Numbered from the stretch's first letter, positions 10,192 to 21,411 are shown. The stretch: 64,000 nt of DNA from Aquanectria penicillioides (GCA_003415625.1 PYIU01000008.1:3720001-3784000), one strand, 5' to 3'. Notes: generated from the letters alone by a model not told the origin. Numbers and translations are program-made.

Positions 10192-12887
10192 TCACGCGCT
10201 GGTCCAGCTCTCCTCCTCCCGCAGACACAAAGCCGCTCGACAGTCATCGACCGCAATGCCATACGCTCCCTTCAATGATCGCCATTGCTTTGCGTCTTCG
10301 TCCCATACCCCACTTATATCTCTCTTGAGAATTTGAATCCCCACTGTTTTGTTTTCGCCGGGCCCCAAAAATATTTTGGTGAAGGCCTTGAGCTCCCGAC
10401 TTGGCCGCCAGAACTCGGCGTCGAGTGGAGCCAAAGAATATACCTGCACAACCTCGTGTCCCGGAAAGGGCCCCTCATTGTGGACTTTGACCTTCAAGGT
10501 GACTGTTTGATCAACGTAGGAAAGGCCGTCGGTGGAGTCGGCAACAACTTGCAACTCGCTGTAGACAAAAGTCGAGTACGACAGTCCGAAACCGAATGGA
10601 TACCTGTGCATTTCTTTTGCCTTCGGGTGCCGATATCCAAGCATCAAGCCCTCTTCATACTTCAGAACTGGTCCGCTCTCTGTTACGGTGGCAGGAAAGC
10701 TGTCATAGGTCGGTACGCTCTGGCGGGCAAACTTCAAGGGCCATGATGTTGCAAGCCTGCCGCTAGGGTTTGCCGTGCCACAGATGAGGTCGGCAATCGC
10801 TTGGCCTCCTTCTTGACCAGGAAAGGGTGCAAAGAGGACAGAGTCAACATCATCAACAAATTCGGAGACATCTATGGGGTTGCCGCCATGAAGGACAAGA
10901 ACCGTCTTGCGAGACACTGCGGCCACGGACTTGATCATACGGACTTGGTTCTCGGCTAAAGAAATGGTTGTCATGTCGAAGCCTTCGGACTCATGCTCAT
11001 GCGTGCGACCTCCAAAGATGATACTAACATCGGACCGCGCAGCTAGTTCCATCGCCTGGGCGATGCCCGCGTCATCCGAATATTCTTCTTCAAAACATAG
11101 CTTAGCCCCATTGACTCGTGGCTCGTTGGGGCGGCGAACGCGTGCATAAACGACAAGCCGAATGGAATAAGTCTTCCCACCTTCCATTTTGACCTTGGTG
11201 CCGCGCTCATACTTCTTGGGCTCGAACAGAAAGTCCTCGATGCTGATGTCGGGGGCTTCTCCGGCAAGGACCTGCTCATCATTGACGTACAATTTAAATG
11301 CACCAGTCATCTGAGCGCCCAAAATATGTAGACCAGAATTAACAGGTGTTAATTCTGTTCTGCAAACAAAATAGAAGTTTTCAGGATGAAGCCCAGGTCT
11401 AATGTAGCCCAGCATTACCATCTGAGGTGTATCATGGACCGTTTGTGAACTGACAGCTTTCTCATTACCTTTATTGTAAAACTCAATCTCCATACCAGCA
11501 TGGCCATCTGAGGTCCGAATCATATTATTCGGAGCCGCAGGGATCGTATGGTTTGGATTGACTCCTTGAGAGAATTTGACTAGGTCTGGGATTGGGTGCG
11601 AGGCCCTGATGCAGTCTAGTGGTCGCTGGATGTATTGCGGGTGGGCAGCAGCGCTTCCTCCGCCGGTAACCGACGGCTGTACAGCTGGGTTGCCAATGAC
11701 GGCGATTTTTGGTGCTGTCCGCATGTCGAGGGGTAGAGTTTGCGATGTGTTCTTGACCATTGTGATGCCTTCGGTGGCTAGTTGTCGTGCCATTGCGCTC
11801 GTCTCTTTGGAGATGACGACCCTCTCCTCTCCGTCGGAGTGGCTCTTTGCGGTACGCCCGATTAGAGTCAGCACAGCGAGGGTAGCACTATCAATATCGG
11901 ACATTTCAACCCTTCCCTCCCTGTAGTCTTGTATGAGCTTCTCGCCACGAAAAAGGCTTGGGCCGGGCATCTCCAAATCGAGACCGGCCTTCAATGCCTC
12001 TGGTCCGGACTGAGTACCGAACCAATCGGACATTATACAACCATCATATTTCCATGAATCGCGGAGAACGTCCCTTATGAGGGGCGTCTGACTGCAATAG
12101 CTTCCGTCGATCTTATTGTACGCCATCATCAGGCTCGCGGGGTTGGACTCTCGGAGAAGGTGTTCGAAGGCCTTCAAGTACAGCTCCCGCACCGTCCGCG
12201 AGTTGCCGGACTCGGCCACGTCGTAAGACTTTCTCAATGTTTCGCTATCGTTGCAGACAAAGTGCTTGGCGCAACACGCTACTCCCGTAGACTGAATGCC
12301 ATTGACGATGGCAGCCCCCATTTGACCCGTCAGTAAGGGGTCTTCACTGAATGTTTCGAAGTTTCGGCCTCCACGGGGATCTCGGTGAAGGTTGATATTG
12401 GGGCCATTGATGATCTGTGTCGTCTTGTGTTTTGCTTCAACGCCGACCCGCTCTCCAAAGGAACGCATCAGCTCCTTGTTCCATGTTGAAGCTAGTGCGG
12501 TCGACGTTGGGAAACAGGCCGTGCCCTTATCTTCGAGATGGGAGGCACTCCCGCGCACGCCATTGATGGAGTCAGTAATCTACGGACGCGCTGGTGTTAA
12601 GTTTGTTCATTTGATTAAAAGATGCGGGCAGTATTTCTCACCTTCAATGCAGGTATATTCAGCCGGGGGACGCCGGTAGTAGAGGTAAAGGATGAGCCTG
12701 ACAGCAGGCTAACCTTCTCCTGGAGAGTCAACTGCGCAAGCAGGTTCTTGTAGTACTGGACAGCGTCACCTTCGGAAGATGTCACAGGGACTTGCGGCTC
12801 AACAGCCTCGAGCATTGGCTCAACTCGAAGCTCTTGGGGAGAAGTATGTGCATCAACAAGAGGACTCTGAACAATTGAAGTGACCAT
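10192..12887 (-). CDS. Glycoside hydrolase family 3 (beta-glucosidase/beta-xylosidase type), no signal peptide
   Basis: Two exons, 12642-12887 and 10192-12579 (donor GTGAGA, acceptor GTAG), give 877 residues. GH3 enzymes remove terminal beta-linked sugars with retention. The (beta/alpha)8 domain shows the INGVRG segment after the splice, GPNINLHRDPRGGRNFE, AKHFVCND and IMSDWFGT, whose Asp (about residue 267) is the expected nucleophile. After the beta-sheet domain begins (GNPAVQPS), an insert with SGLHILGAQMTGAFKLYVND resembles a PA14 domain. The second domain resumes with FGGRTHEHESEGFD, and a fibronectin-III-like C terminus ends the protein. The start MVTSIVQSPLVD is polar, with no signal peptide or membrane segment, so the enzyme is probably cytosolic. 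It is divergent from GH43 across 592 bp containing array C. The sugar specificity is not determined by sequence. Confidence 0.9.
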
Positions 12888-13479
12888 GATGTCAGGTCCG
12901 TTGAGGGAATTGAGCGCGTCCAGGAGAAAATAACGACGAGAGGAAAATGAAAGTAAAATTACAAACTGTGAGAACTGGCGAGTCCTCGAGAATGACTTGC
13001 TGTTCACGATTGAGTCATACAGGACTTGTTTGTTCCAAATAATGGTTGAAAGCTGAGCTATCTTCAGCAGACGCTTCTCTCCATCCTTACACATTCATAT
13101 CCACATTAGCAGCCTCTCCATCCCAGGTCTCGGTTGTCATGACATGATGGAAACAACAAGCATGCTGATAATTAGCTCGCTCCACCTCCACCTCCACCTC
13201 CACATCCACATCCACCTAATTTCACTCCACCTCCACCCCCGACTCCATATCCACCTCCACTCCTGCTAGCTAAGACCTGACGCACGTTCGTATTATCCAT
13301 CGATAGTGCGTGTGCTTCACAAGGGTAATTACCAGCCATCTTGGTGGCCGCTCGGTCCGAACTCCTCCGCAGAGGAAATATCATAATTAACACAGCGAAT
13401 GGACGAACTCTGGCCAAGAAAAGCAAGTACCTCCGTATTCCATCTCCCATCACTGCACCAGCTTCATGGCAGGTGAATC
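12888..13479. promoter_or_regulatory. Shared divergent promoter of the GH3 and GH43 genes
   Basis: 592 bp lie between the start codons of two divergently transcribed glycosidases, so both must be controlled from here. It contains array C at 13180-13262. No other open frame in it looks genuine. Confidence 0.7.
13180..13262. repeat. CTCCAC/GTGGAG array C between the two glycosidases
   Basis: CTCCAC repeated in near-tandem, then CACATCCACATCCACCT, a short break, and further CTCCAC and CCACCTCCAC copies. It lies 293-375 bp upstream of the GH3 ATG and 218-300 bp upstream of the GH43 ATG. The reverse complement of CTCCAC is GTGGAG, which fits SYGGRG. The first part is regular enough that slippage could have expanded it. 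Confidence 0.65.
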
Positions 13480-15156
13480 ATGATGACGGCCGACAAAACT
13501 GAGTACTCAAACCCCATTGTGCCGGGTTTTGCACCCGACCCTTCGGTGGTCCATGTTGATGGTACCTTTTTCCTCTGCAATTCATCCTTTCATGTATTTC
13601 CTGGATTGCCCATCTATGCCTCCAAAGACTTGAAAGAATGGACTCATATCGGTACGTACTATTGACACCGCAGGCCATGATTCGCAGTGCTAATAATGCG
13701 TTCGTCTACGACAGGCAACGCGCTCAACAGACACTCCCAAATGGAGCTGAACTGCGCATTCACTGCCCAGGTGCCCCTCGACACGGGTTTCTCCATGGTT
13801 GCAACTATGGGCATAGTGGCACCAAGTATCCATTATCATGAGGGCACTTTCTACATCATTACTAGCAGAATGGCCATTATAGACGGCAAATGGGGACTCA
13901 CCAACTTCATTATCAGCACCAAAGATATTTGGAGAAATGAGTGGACCGATCCTGTCTTCTTTGACTTTCACGGCATGGACGTCAGCCTCTTCTTTGAGAA
14001 TGGCCGCACCTATGTGCAAGGAGGCTGGTCGCTGAGACGCGATAGGCAGCCCATGACCACCATCTACCAAGTCGAGATTGACATCAGCACGGGCGCATTG
14101 TTGTCTGAGGCTAGGGAAATCTGGACTGGCTGGGCAAAACACGACACAGAGGGTCCTCATCTTTACAAGAAAGATGGATATTACTACCTCATGGTAGCTG
14201 AGGGAGGCACCTTTGAGCACCATATGCTGAGTGTAGCCAGATCGAAAGACATCTGGGGCCCATATGAAGCGTGGGAGCTTAACCCCATAATGACGGCGGA
14301 CGGCAAGGACGAGTACATCCAGAACATTGGGCATGGCGCCCTTTTCCAGGATCTTGAGCAGCGATGGTGGGCTGCCGTGCTCGGCGTCAGAAAACAAGAG
14401 AACGGAACATTTGGTCTAAGTCGCGAATCCTTTTTGTCACCGGTAGACTGGCCAGAGGGCGGGTGGCCGACTGTGCGACAGCCCAAGATGAATTTCACCA
14501 GAGAATCAAGCTCAAAGCTTGTGGCAGCAAACCCACCGTTCAGGGCACCTGCTTTTGTCGAAGACGTTTACATCCGTCATCACGACGCATCTCGTTACAG
14601 CTATGCCGAGGACGGCAAGACCATAACCCTACTACCAAGTCGCACTGATTTTGCCCACCCAGTGGAATCCTGCACATTTCTCGGACGGCGCCAGCGCACC
14701 TTGGATAGCCAAGCTTCTGTTCGTCTTGATGTGTCCGATCCAGCCACATCTATGAAGCTAGTTACGGGTGGACTCGCCTTGTACAAAGACCCTGTACGAT
14801 TTGCGAGTGTTGGGTACGAATTCGCCACCAACTCCCTCGTGTTCAAGATTCACAATGCTGCAACCACGCTGTCGGGCATAATCTCCCGCCAGCTATCCGA
14901 AAAAATCACCCAGGTGGAATTTCGTATCTCTGCCACACCCTTCCGGTATAGGTTTGAGGCCAAGCTCACTTATGCAGAGGAAAAGGTGGGCAGTGAGAAG
15001 GACTGGATTGAGATTGGAGGCATAGATACTCGAGCACTGGAAGCGAGAGACTACACAGGTCCTCTTTTCGGTGTATTTGCACACACCGACTCGGATGAGG
15101 GACTTTCCATTCCTTTGGTTCTTCGAGACTTTGAGGTTCAGTGTACTGGTAAATAG
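13480..15156 (+). CDS. Glycoside hydrolase family 43 (beta-xylosidase/arabinofuranosidase type), no signal peptide
   Basis: Exons 13480-13651 and 13715-15156 (donor GTACGT, branch-like GCTAATAA, acceptor CAG) give 537 residues. GH43 enzymes are inverting five-bladed propellers acting on xylan- or arabinan-derived oligosaccharides. The opening NPIVPGFAPDPS carries the general base Asp (about residue 20). GMDVSLFF supplies the pKa-modulating Asp, and DTEGPHLYKKDGYYYL the acid Glu (about 203). From about residue 350 the C-terminal part is a beta-sandwich of the kind appended to XynB-like enzymes. NPI-PGF-PDPS with SSFHVFPGLPIYASKDL matches the beta-xylosidase-like branch. There is no signal peptide, so cytosolic hydrolysis of imported oligosaccharides is inferred, comparable to intracellular GH43 enzymes of the Neurospora xylodextrin pathway. 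Confidence 0.9.
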
Positions 15157-15689
15157 ATCGGGCTGTACTAGAAATACCATGGGAGGATTGTAGGATATCA
15201 CGGCTTCAAACAACAAGTTGATGAGTAGGACATTACATTGATAGAATATTTCAAAATGATATTTCATGTGGTGCTTATATTTTAATATTTGCCATTTGCA
15301 TGAACTACTTGAAAAGCACCTTTATCTACATGATTCTTGCAAACTATATTAAATTAATTACTATCTTGATTCCCTTTCCATGAAACAGGGACACCACCTG
15401 AGACACTCAACAGCCCTAGCATGAAATTGGATCCATAATACAAAGCTAAATAACCTCAAGATAACCCTCTTTTCGCGTTTAGCCCACTGGCTCTTAGCTA
15501 GTTCTTTAACCAATAGAGAGCTTCTATTTCAGCTCCAAAACCAATTGTTGATGATCCATCGCTAAAGAGAAATTGAGAGTTTTAATGAGTCTATTTCCAC
15601 GGATAATTATCTACCAAAGTTTGCTCCTTTGACATAAAAGAGAGGCTAAATATATATACAGAACGCGTAATTAATCGCTAAAGTGGGCG
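15157..15689. other. Intergenic, AT-leaning, no gene seen
   Basis: About 530 bp downstream of GH43 with many TATA/TTAA words and no convincing frame on either strand. It probably holds the GH43 3' untranslated region followed by unique spacer. Confidence 0.45.
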
Positions 15690-16060
15690 CGCTTAGGCCA
15701 GACTTGGATGCATTCATACTCAGAAGTGTTCGTGCACTGGGTGGCCGGGGTCTGGACGAAGCCACTGCTGTGTTGGTCGATGGTTGAGACAACATGGCCG
15801 AAGTAAGGGCCTTCGCGGAGCGGAACTACCTTGCCAATACCGCGCAGAACAGACTAGACGGAGCCCCAGCTGTATTGCGAGGATCAACTGAATGGTCGTG
15901 GCGTCCAGGTCGAGGCGTCATAGGTGTCCGGTGGATGGCGCCGGCCGCGCCGTTCGGGAATGGGCCGACGAGGGTCTGTGTGATGTACGGCGAATCGTTG
16001 GAGCGTTCAGTCCAGCCAACAACGCCGTAGATCTTGGTCGGCAAAAGCCTGCATGTGGTA
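15690..16060 (-). pseudogene. Fragment of an unidentified protein-coding gene
   Basis: On the minus strand, clean peptide stretches occur in alternating frames: PTKIYGVVGWTERSNDSPYI near 16020-16045, a YDASTWTPRPF piece near 15900, then GPYFGHVVSTIDQHSSGF and CTNTSEYECIQVWPK towards 15690. Frame changes and a stop separate them. GC content and codon pattern look coding, unlike the flanks. I do not recognise the family. The cysteines in the last segment would suit a secreted protein. Confidence 0.3.
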
Positions 16061-16442
16061 GACTATTGATGTTTGCACCCACATGGGCCTCAACTACCCG
16101 CCGAGGTATTTGTGGGAACCAAAGACACCCCGCTAGCTTAACCCACCGTGTCCAAGGTATGGATAATGAGATTTCTAGATCGCTGTTGTCACTGAGCATG
16201 TGACTCCGGTACAATGACTTTGGCGTCTTATCTCCATGGGTTGGACATTTCGATAACCTCTATACTTGTGTAGTACTGTCAAACTGGTTGATCATTAGAT
16301 TGAGTACTCTGCATGCTCGTTCTTACGCCTTAAGGAAGGGAGAATGGATATAAAGACTACTCTCCACGACTTCAATCATTCTATTAGCACTGTCTCATCC
16401 ACTTCCCATACTCTTCTGCTAAACTTCCCGTGACTGATAATC

Positions 16443-17030
16443 ATGTGGCTCGCACCTCTTGCTACGTTCCTGGCCATTGCCGTACTTAGTACCTTGAGCT
16501 TGCACATTAGGCGTGATTCTGCTACGGTCTTCGAGTGGGATCCCGAGCTGTTCAAGGTTGTTTCCGTCCGCAAGCCGCCGGTCGGATATGTTTACCATGC
16601 CCTCTTGAATAAATCAACTTGATGGAATTACGATCTTAACACCATGATCGCTTAATTGATTGAGATGATCCATCAAGCCGCGGCCGAGGGTGCTAAGTTC
16701 ATCACGTTCCCTGAGTATGTCTCCCACTGCATTGATTGTGTACTTAGGTGACCATGCGCGCTCTCTAGCTAACCTGCCTTCCGCACTCCCAACGGCCCGT
16801 AGGACTTTGTGCAATATGTGTCACAGACCATGAAGCCCGATGGCCCCGAATGGAAGACGCTCATGCAAGCCTTTGCTGATACCAAGATATACGATGTTAT
16901 TGGTTAAGCCCAAAAAGCCCAAAGGGTTGATGAGTCTCTGCTTCGAAGCCCGCCAACATTCACGTTGCGTCTTTCCCGTGCGTGACATTAGACTTGAGGC
17001 CCCCTGCAGCTGAGACATTTAAACTAATCT
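16443..17030 (+). pseudogene. Nitrilase-family pseudogene
   Basis: The start MWLAPLATFLAIAVLSTLSL looks like a signal peptide. VSVRKPPVGY, the segment AAAEGAKFITFPE (beta-strand and catalytic-Glu region of carbon-nitrogen hydrolases) and GPEWKTLMQAFADTKIYDVIG follow in the family order. Stops interrupt at TGA 16620 and at TAA/TGA near 16652. The region with the catalytic Lys and Cys is not recoverable. Nitrilase-superfamily enzymes hydrolyse nitriles or amides. This copy is certainly non-functional as read, unless several introns are hiding the stops. Confidence 0.5.
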
Positions 17031-17139
17031 TACTCTTTTTCACACAGGTTCGGCAATCATGTTGCGACTAATAGCATGGCAGTCAAACTCCCTATAGTTT
17101 CTAGCGTACCGCGACCGTTGGATACCGGGCTGGCGCGTC

Positions 17140-17407
17140 CAGTTGCCCAATCGTCTTGCTTCCGACTGCTGGCGCCGCAACGATCTTTGGTGGTGACGTT
17201 GCTTCCCTAAATGAGTCGCTGTCTAATTTGAAAGAGTCGACCGACTTGATGCCGTACATCACCGCGGTCATCAACACGACAGCATCGTTCAAGGAGACCT
17301 GGTACAGCGTCAACGAATGGTACAGCTACAGAATCCTCAAGTGGTCTCCCCCAGAGAATTTCGCGTCGTACCGGCCTCTTCTTGCAACTTGTTGTCTTTA
17401 CGACTAA
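17140..17407 (+). pseudogene. Unidentified coding fragment downstream of the nitrilase remnant
   Basis: An open stretch reads LLPTAGAATIFGGDVASLN then MPYITAVINTTASFKETWY and ends at TAA 17407. It has good coding character but no start and no continuing exon. It does not look like nitrilase, so it may be a separate eroded gene. The family was not recognised. Confidence 0.3.
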
Positions 17408-18456
17408 GCAGTTCACCAGTGCTTTCATCCAACCCCCCACGCTGTCCTGCACACCCACTTCCAAATGGCCGTGTCTCAAGGTCTGGCCGGAGCGCATCGA
17501 GGAGGACTTTATGGCTTGAAATAGCCCAATTCGGGAGGTCTTGGGACTACTGTGGGCGTATGAATCCTCTTATCAACAAAGTTACGAGTTACGGTATGCC
17601 TCTCGGTACATGATGTCCTAGTACCGCACAATCCCCCAGCCATCTCTTTCCCATTCTTCCCAATTGGGGGATTTTTGTAAGACTTCAAGTGAATATTTAT
17701 GTGATTCCTTTAGCTCTTGTTATCCTTTTAAATCTTCTTTTCTATTTCTTGCTTTTAAAGCCAAGGCATGGGGGTCAGAACGGCACTCACGCCCCCGAGC
17801 TCAACCCTTAGGCTAAGAGCCAGCTCCTCGGCCTGCTCCAAGGCCTTCAACTTCTGCCCCTCTTTTATATTGACCCGGACTTTACTCTTTACTGCCCGCT
17901 TGTCTTCCCGTTGCCTTCTAAACTCACAGCGTCGGGGCCGTGACCGCATCAATACACAGTACTCGTTACTATCCTTTATACGAATAGGATCTAGCAATAA
18001 AACCACGAGCGCAGCTGTGGCCTTTGGTTTCCACTGCCATGTATTGAGGATAGTGCACTGTGTACTTCAGATGTTTGCTACAGCTTTATTCATACAATAC
18101 TTCACTCAACGCACTTAGAGTTTTGCCGCTAGGAGTATCGGAGAACAAAAGATAAATCTTGCATTATTGTCTATCTGCTAGAGGTTATTTTCTGCCCCCC
18201 CCCCCCTGTAGAATCCATTGCACCTTGTTTCTACCCAACTTCCTCCCTAAGTACCTACAGTTAGCATTATCCCTGCAGTAATTCGTAGTACAGATAGCTG
18301 CAGTGATAAGCTGCGATGCAGCAGCAGTGATATACAATCACTTTAAGTTATTCTTAACTATTGAGTGAATAGTTGGTAGACTTACTATGTTCCTTGTGAC
18401 ATTGGAAAGAAAGATCCAATCCTAGTCCTTCTGAAAGATCCCATGTGCTATTATGA
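17408..18456. other. Intergenic region, no gene supported
   Basis: About 1.05 kb. It contains a run of ten C at about 18197-18206 and a short open frame on each strand near 17755-18118 without recognisable motifs. It may include further remnants of eroded genes. Nothing could be assigned. Confidence 0.4.
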
Positions 18457-20190
18457 TTATGACCTTTTCAGTGGGAATGTGCATCTCGGGAAGCCGAAAT
18501 CGAATACATCCGTTTCAGCAGGTGGCCACTTGCCAGAACCGCCAGCTTGGTTACATACTGCCTATAACATATTTGTAAGTCCAATGGTAACCAATTGATA
18601 TTCAGAATGGTGTTCTTTAAGTTTCCAGGTCGACTTACTGCGTTCCTTGCAATACTTCCGTGGTCCAGTGCATAGTCAAACAGCTTTCCTGGCAGATTCT
18701 CTGGAAGATCGTCCCCATGACCGAGCTGGAGACAAACGGGAGTCTAATGAGTCAAAATGAGATTAGTTGACCAAGTTTATTCAAGAGTGGTAGTCACTGA
18801 TACACACCGGCAAGTCGGCAGCTTTGAATAAAAGCTCACTACAACCTCCGCCAGCAACACAATGCACTGTTTGATCGCGGCCGCCAGAGCACGCTCGCTG
18901 ATATATGTTAGCTGAGTGTAGGTGGAGGGTCTTTCTAGACATTTCGTTGTCAATTAACCTCGTTAAAAATGCCCACCTTGATATCTTGCTTGACCCACAA
19001 CGAGGCAGCAAGTCGAGCCGTCTAGAGATCGTCAGCTATTTCAAAGACACACCATGAAGGTTTTTACCGACCATCTGCCTCTCGATCTCAAAAGCATAAT
19101 CCTTGATCAATTCATCCTCTGATGGGAGCGGTTCAAGGAATGCACCCTCTTGGAAGAACTCGACAGTCTCCTCGGCAGATACAAACTGCAGGGATGGGTC
19201 ATTTACACCTCGCATGTTCCAACTGAACAGAATCGCCTGGAGCGAGTCGCGGACCTGACGTAGAGCATCGACGGCCGGCCTCCCATCTTCTGCAATGTTT
19301 ACCTCAATGGGGACCGCAGATTTAACGACTTCCTGTTACAATCACCATCGTTAGCTAGCGAAACTCATCCTGCAAAAAGGCACAGTCCCAAGCAACCACT
19401 TGCCTCCAATCCAATTTTAATTGCTTTGCGGATGGCAATCGTGAATGGCTTAGTAGTACCTCCGAAGGCAATCTCTGCTCCAAGGAAGGAACCAGATAGG
19501 AAAGCATCCAGTCTGAAACCTCGGGTCTCTGGGAACCTGAGGTCAACAAAAAGCGACCGTACTTTTTGTTGATTGCTATATTCAACTGTCAATTCATATT
19601 GTCTTCAATTGTGAGGGCAGGCCCACGAACTTTGCGTCGTATTTATTAATTACGACATCATACGCCTTGATACGTGCCGCGAGAATCGCATGGATGTTGT
19701 CAATTGCAATGCTTCCCATTGCGTAGCGTACATCGTTGTAACCGTCGCATTTCTTAGGAACATCGCAGTTCGAGCCAGTAGTGCGGCAGTCAATTTTCAA
19801 ACTGTTGTCCGCGATTGCGAAGAGATTGTAGAAGGCGCCAGTCCATCCACCAAATTGGCCGAGGTCTACATTGATAAAATATCAGCGGTTGGAATCTGGC
19901 ATCGTGGGAAGTAATTCACCATTTCCGTCTTCGAGGCGCATTTGCTTAACATGGTCGACCATGAACTTGTCCATATTGTTCGCAATCCACACAAGCTGGC
20001 CCTGTTCAATGCCACCCTTTGAGTCGAGGGTATCGCAAGCGACCTTCAATGAGGTGTCGACAATGGTCGTCCCAACGATCTCATTTCGCCTCGTAACGGC
20101 AGGGGAGTCCGGTGGCACTCGGCTAGGTTTGAAACCGAGAACAGGCAATGCTGTTGCAAGCCACAGAATGTGAACGAGTTTCCAGCGCAT
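18457..20190 (-). CDS. Hypothetical secreted protein, about 416 residues, multi-exon
   Basis: Proposed exons are 19920-20190, 19674-19865, 19404-19585, 19072-19332, 18977-19021, 18808-18897, 18639-18743 and 18457-18561. All phases agree and the sum is 417 codons including the stop. The N terminus MRWKLVHILWLATALPVLGF is a signal peptide. Later landmarks are FGGWTGAFYNLFA, GSIAIDNIHAILAARI, FPETRGFRLDAFLSGSFLGAE, SAEETVEFFQEGAFLEPLPS, a Cys-rich piece with CSGGRDQTVHC and GGGCSELL, then TPVCLQLGHGDDLP and FGFPRCTFPLKRS at the end. It is a secreted cysteine-containing fungal protein of a family I recognise by pattern but cannot name with certainty. The intron below 19404 would use a GC-AG donor (GCAAGT), and the donors at 19673 and 19071 are weak, so those joins are less certain. 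Its 5' end faces the membrane protein at 20650. Confidence 0.6.
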
Positions 20191-20649
20191 GGCAGAAGTA
20201 TTCACGGATGGAAAAAGACAAAGGGGACAAAGTCAATGAGTTCGTGTCGATGAGGATGGGTGCATTGTTGAACAGGTCTGTCGTTGAGATGCTATTTAAA
20301 CCTAACCCCTCGCGCGATATCGAATGTCATTTTAAGCAGCACAGGTCTAAAAACAGAGACAAAGGTACTATTTTCGGGCGATTGGTGGGCGAGACTCGGC
20401 AGAGCCGAGTCACCCCGTCCACGTCAGCGCTATTCTAGACAATACAGAAGCTAGAGAACCAGCCAGGGGTCTTCCTTGGCTCGCAAAAGTCCACTCGTTG
20501 TCTCTATATGTTGTGGTTGAGAAGCTCAATAACTACCATCCACGGCATCCCTCAACTCACTTTTCCATACATTCCTTCAAATCACTTTTTCACACTCTTA
20601 CTTGTTTGACTACAGCATTTACCATCTCCTAGATCAAGCCGCCGAAACA
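20191..20649. promoter_or_regulatory. Divergent promoter between secreted protein and four-helix membrane protein
   Basis: 459 bp separate two opposite start codons. Pyrimidine-rich stretches precede the plus-strand gene (about 20555-20600). No specific operator was identified. Confidence 0.4.
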
Positions 20650-21411
20650 ATGGAGTCTCTCAGGCCGATGCTAGCTCAGGGCGGCGACGCCCACTCTTCC
20701 CTGCCCACGTACATTGTCAACTCGCAACCGTCTGAAACAATGCGACAAAGGAATGATCAAGGGGGGAAACGTGAACGCCTCATCTATCGGACTCGCTTTG
20801 TTATCCGGGTCTTATCGCTCCTCCTCTCAGTCTCCATTGTTGCGGTGCTCGCCTACATCATTGGTTTGTACCAACGAACTCAGAACGAATGGGTCGTGGA
20901 TGAAGCGATTAACGTCAAAATCAAGGTGTGGTCTGCTGGTCTGAATGTTTCTCCAACCTTGATCTTGCTGGGCGCCGCTGCGACGGCGGCTTTTTTGAAC
21001 TTGATCCTCGGCATTGCCAGCTTCTCCAAGGCTGTTCGTTTGTGCCTCTCAGTACTATTGTCAGGATTCAGGGCTAATGGTTTCTAGGTTCGACATCTTA
21101 CTAGAATTGGAAATCTCTCTACCGTTCTCGTCTCAACAGTTGCAATTATCCTTTGGGTTTCCGTTGGAGTGTGGTATAAGATGGATGACCTGAATTCACG
21201 AAAGCACTATGACATGCTTTCCTATGTTTGCACCCGGCACCAGGACAAAGAGATGGTCTCTAAGGTTGGAAATTTCGGCGTCTTGTGCTCGCTTATGCGC
21301 TACGCTTGGTGGGCTCTTGTTGCGGTGGCCTCCCTGGAGCTGATTGCCATTGGAACTGTGGTTTGGGCGATATGGGCAATGAGGAGGGCAGCCGCATATT
21401 CCAAACTGTAG
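20650..21411 (+). CDS. Four-transmembrane membrane protein of unknown function
   Basis: Exons 20650-21033 and 21088-21411 (donor GTTCGT, acceptor CTAG, in phase) give 235 residues. A polar, basic N terminus of about 60 residues is followed by four hydrophobic helices: VLSLLLSVSIVAVLAYIIGLY, TLILLGAAATAAFLNLILG, TVLVSTVAIILWVSVGVW and ALVAVASLELIAIGTVVWAI. The two central loops are short, and the third holds a Cys. This topology resembles MARVEL-like fungal membrane proteins, but no motif fixes the function. An in-frame ATG at the same ORF start gives an alternative 16-residue-longer start at 20602. ATG 20650 sits in a better context after the CCGAAACA sequence. Confidence 0.7.

Noticed and set aside
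13172..13453. Glycine-rich reading frame over array C on the minus strand
   Set aside because: The glycines come only from translating the GTGGAG repeat. It sits in the divergent promoter and starts no gene.
10285..15267. Antisense open frames inside the GH3 and GH43 genes
   Set aside because: They are shadows of well-supported coding exons with conserved catalytic motifs on the other strand.
17755..18118. Open frames on both strands near 17.8-18.1 kb
   Set aside because: No start context, motif or continuing exon was found. The composition could equally be eroded coding DNA, so no gene is called.
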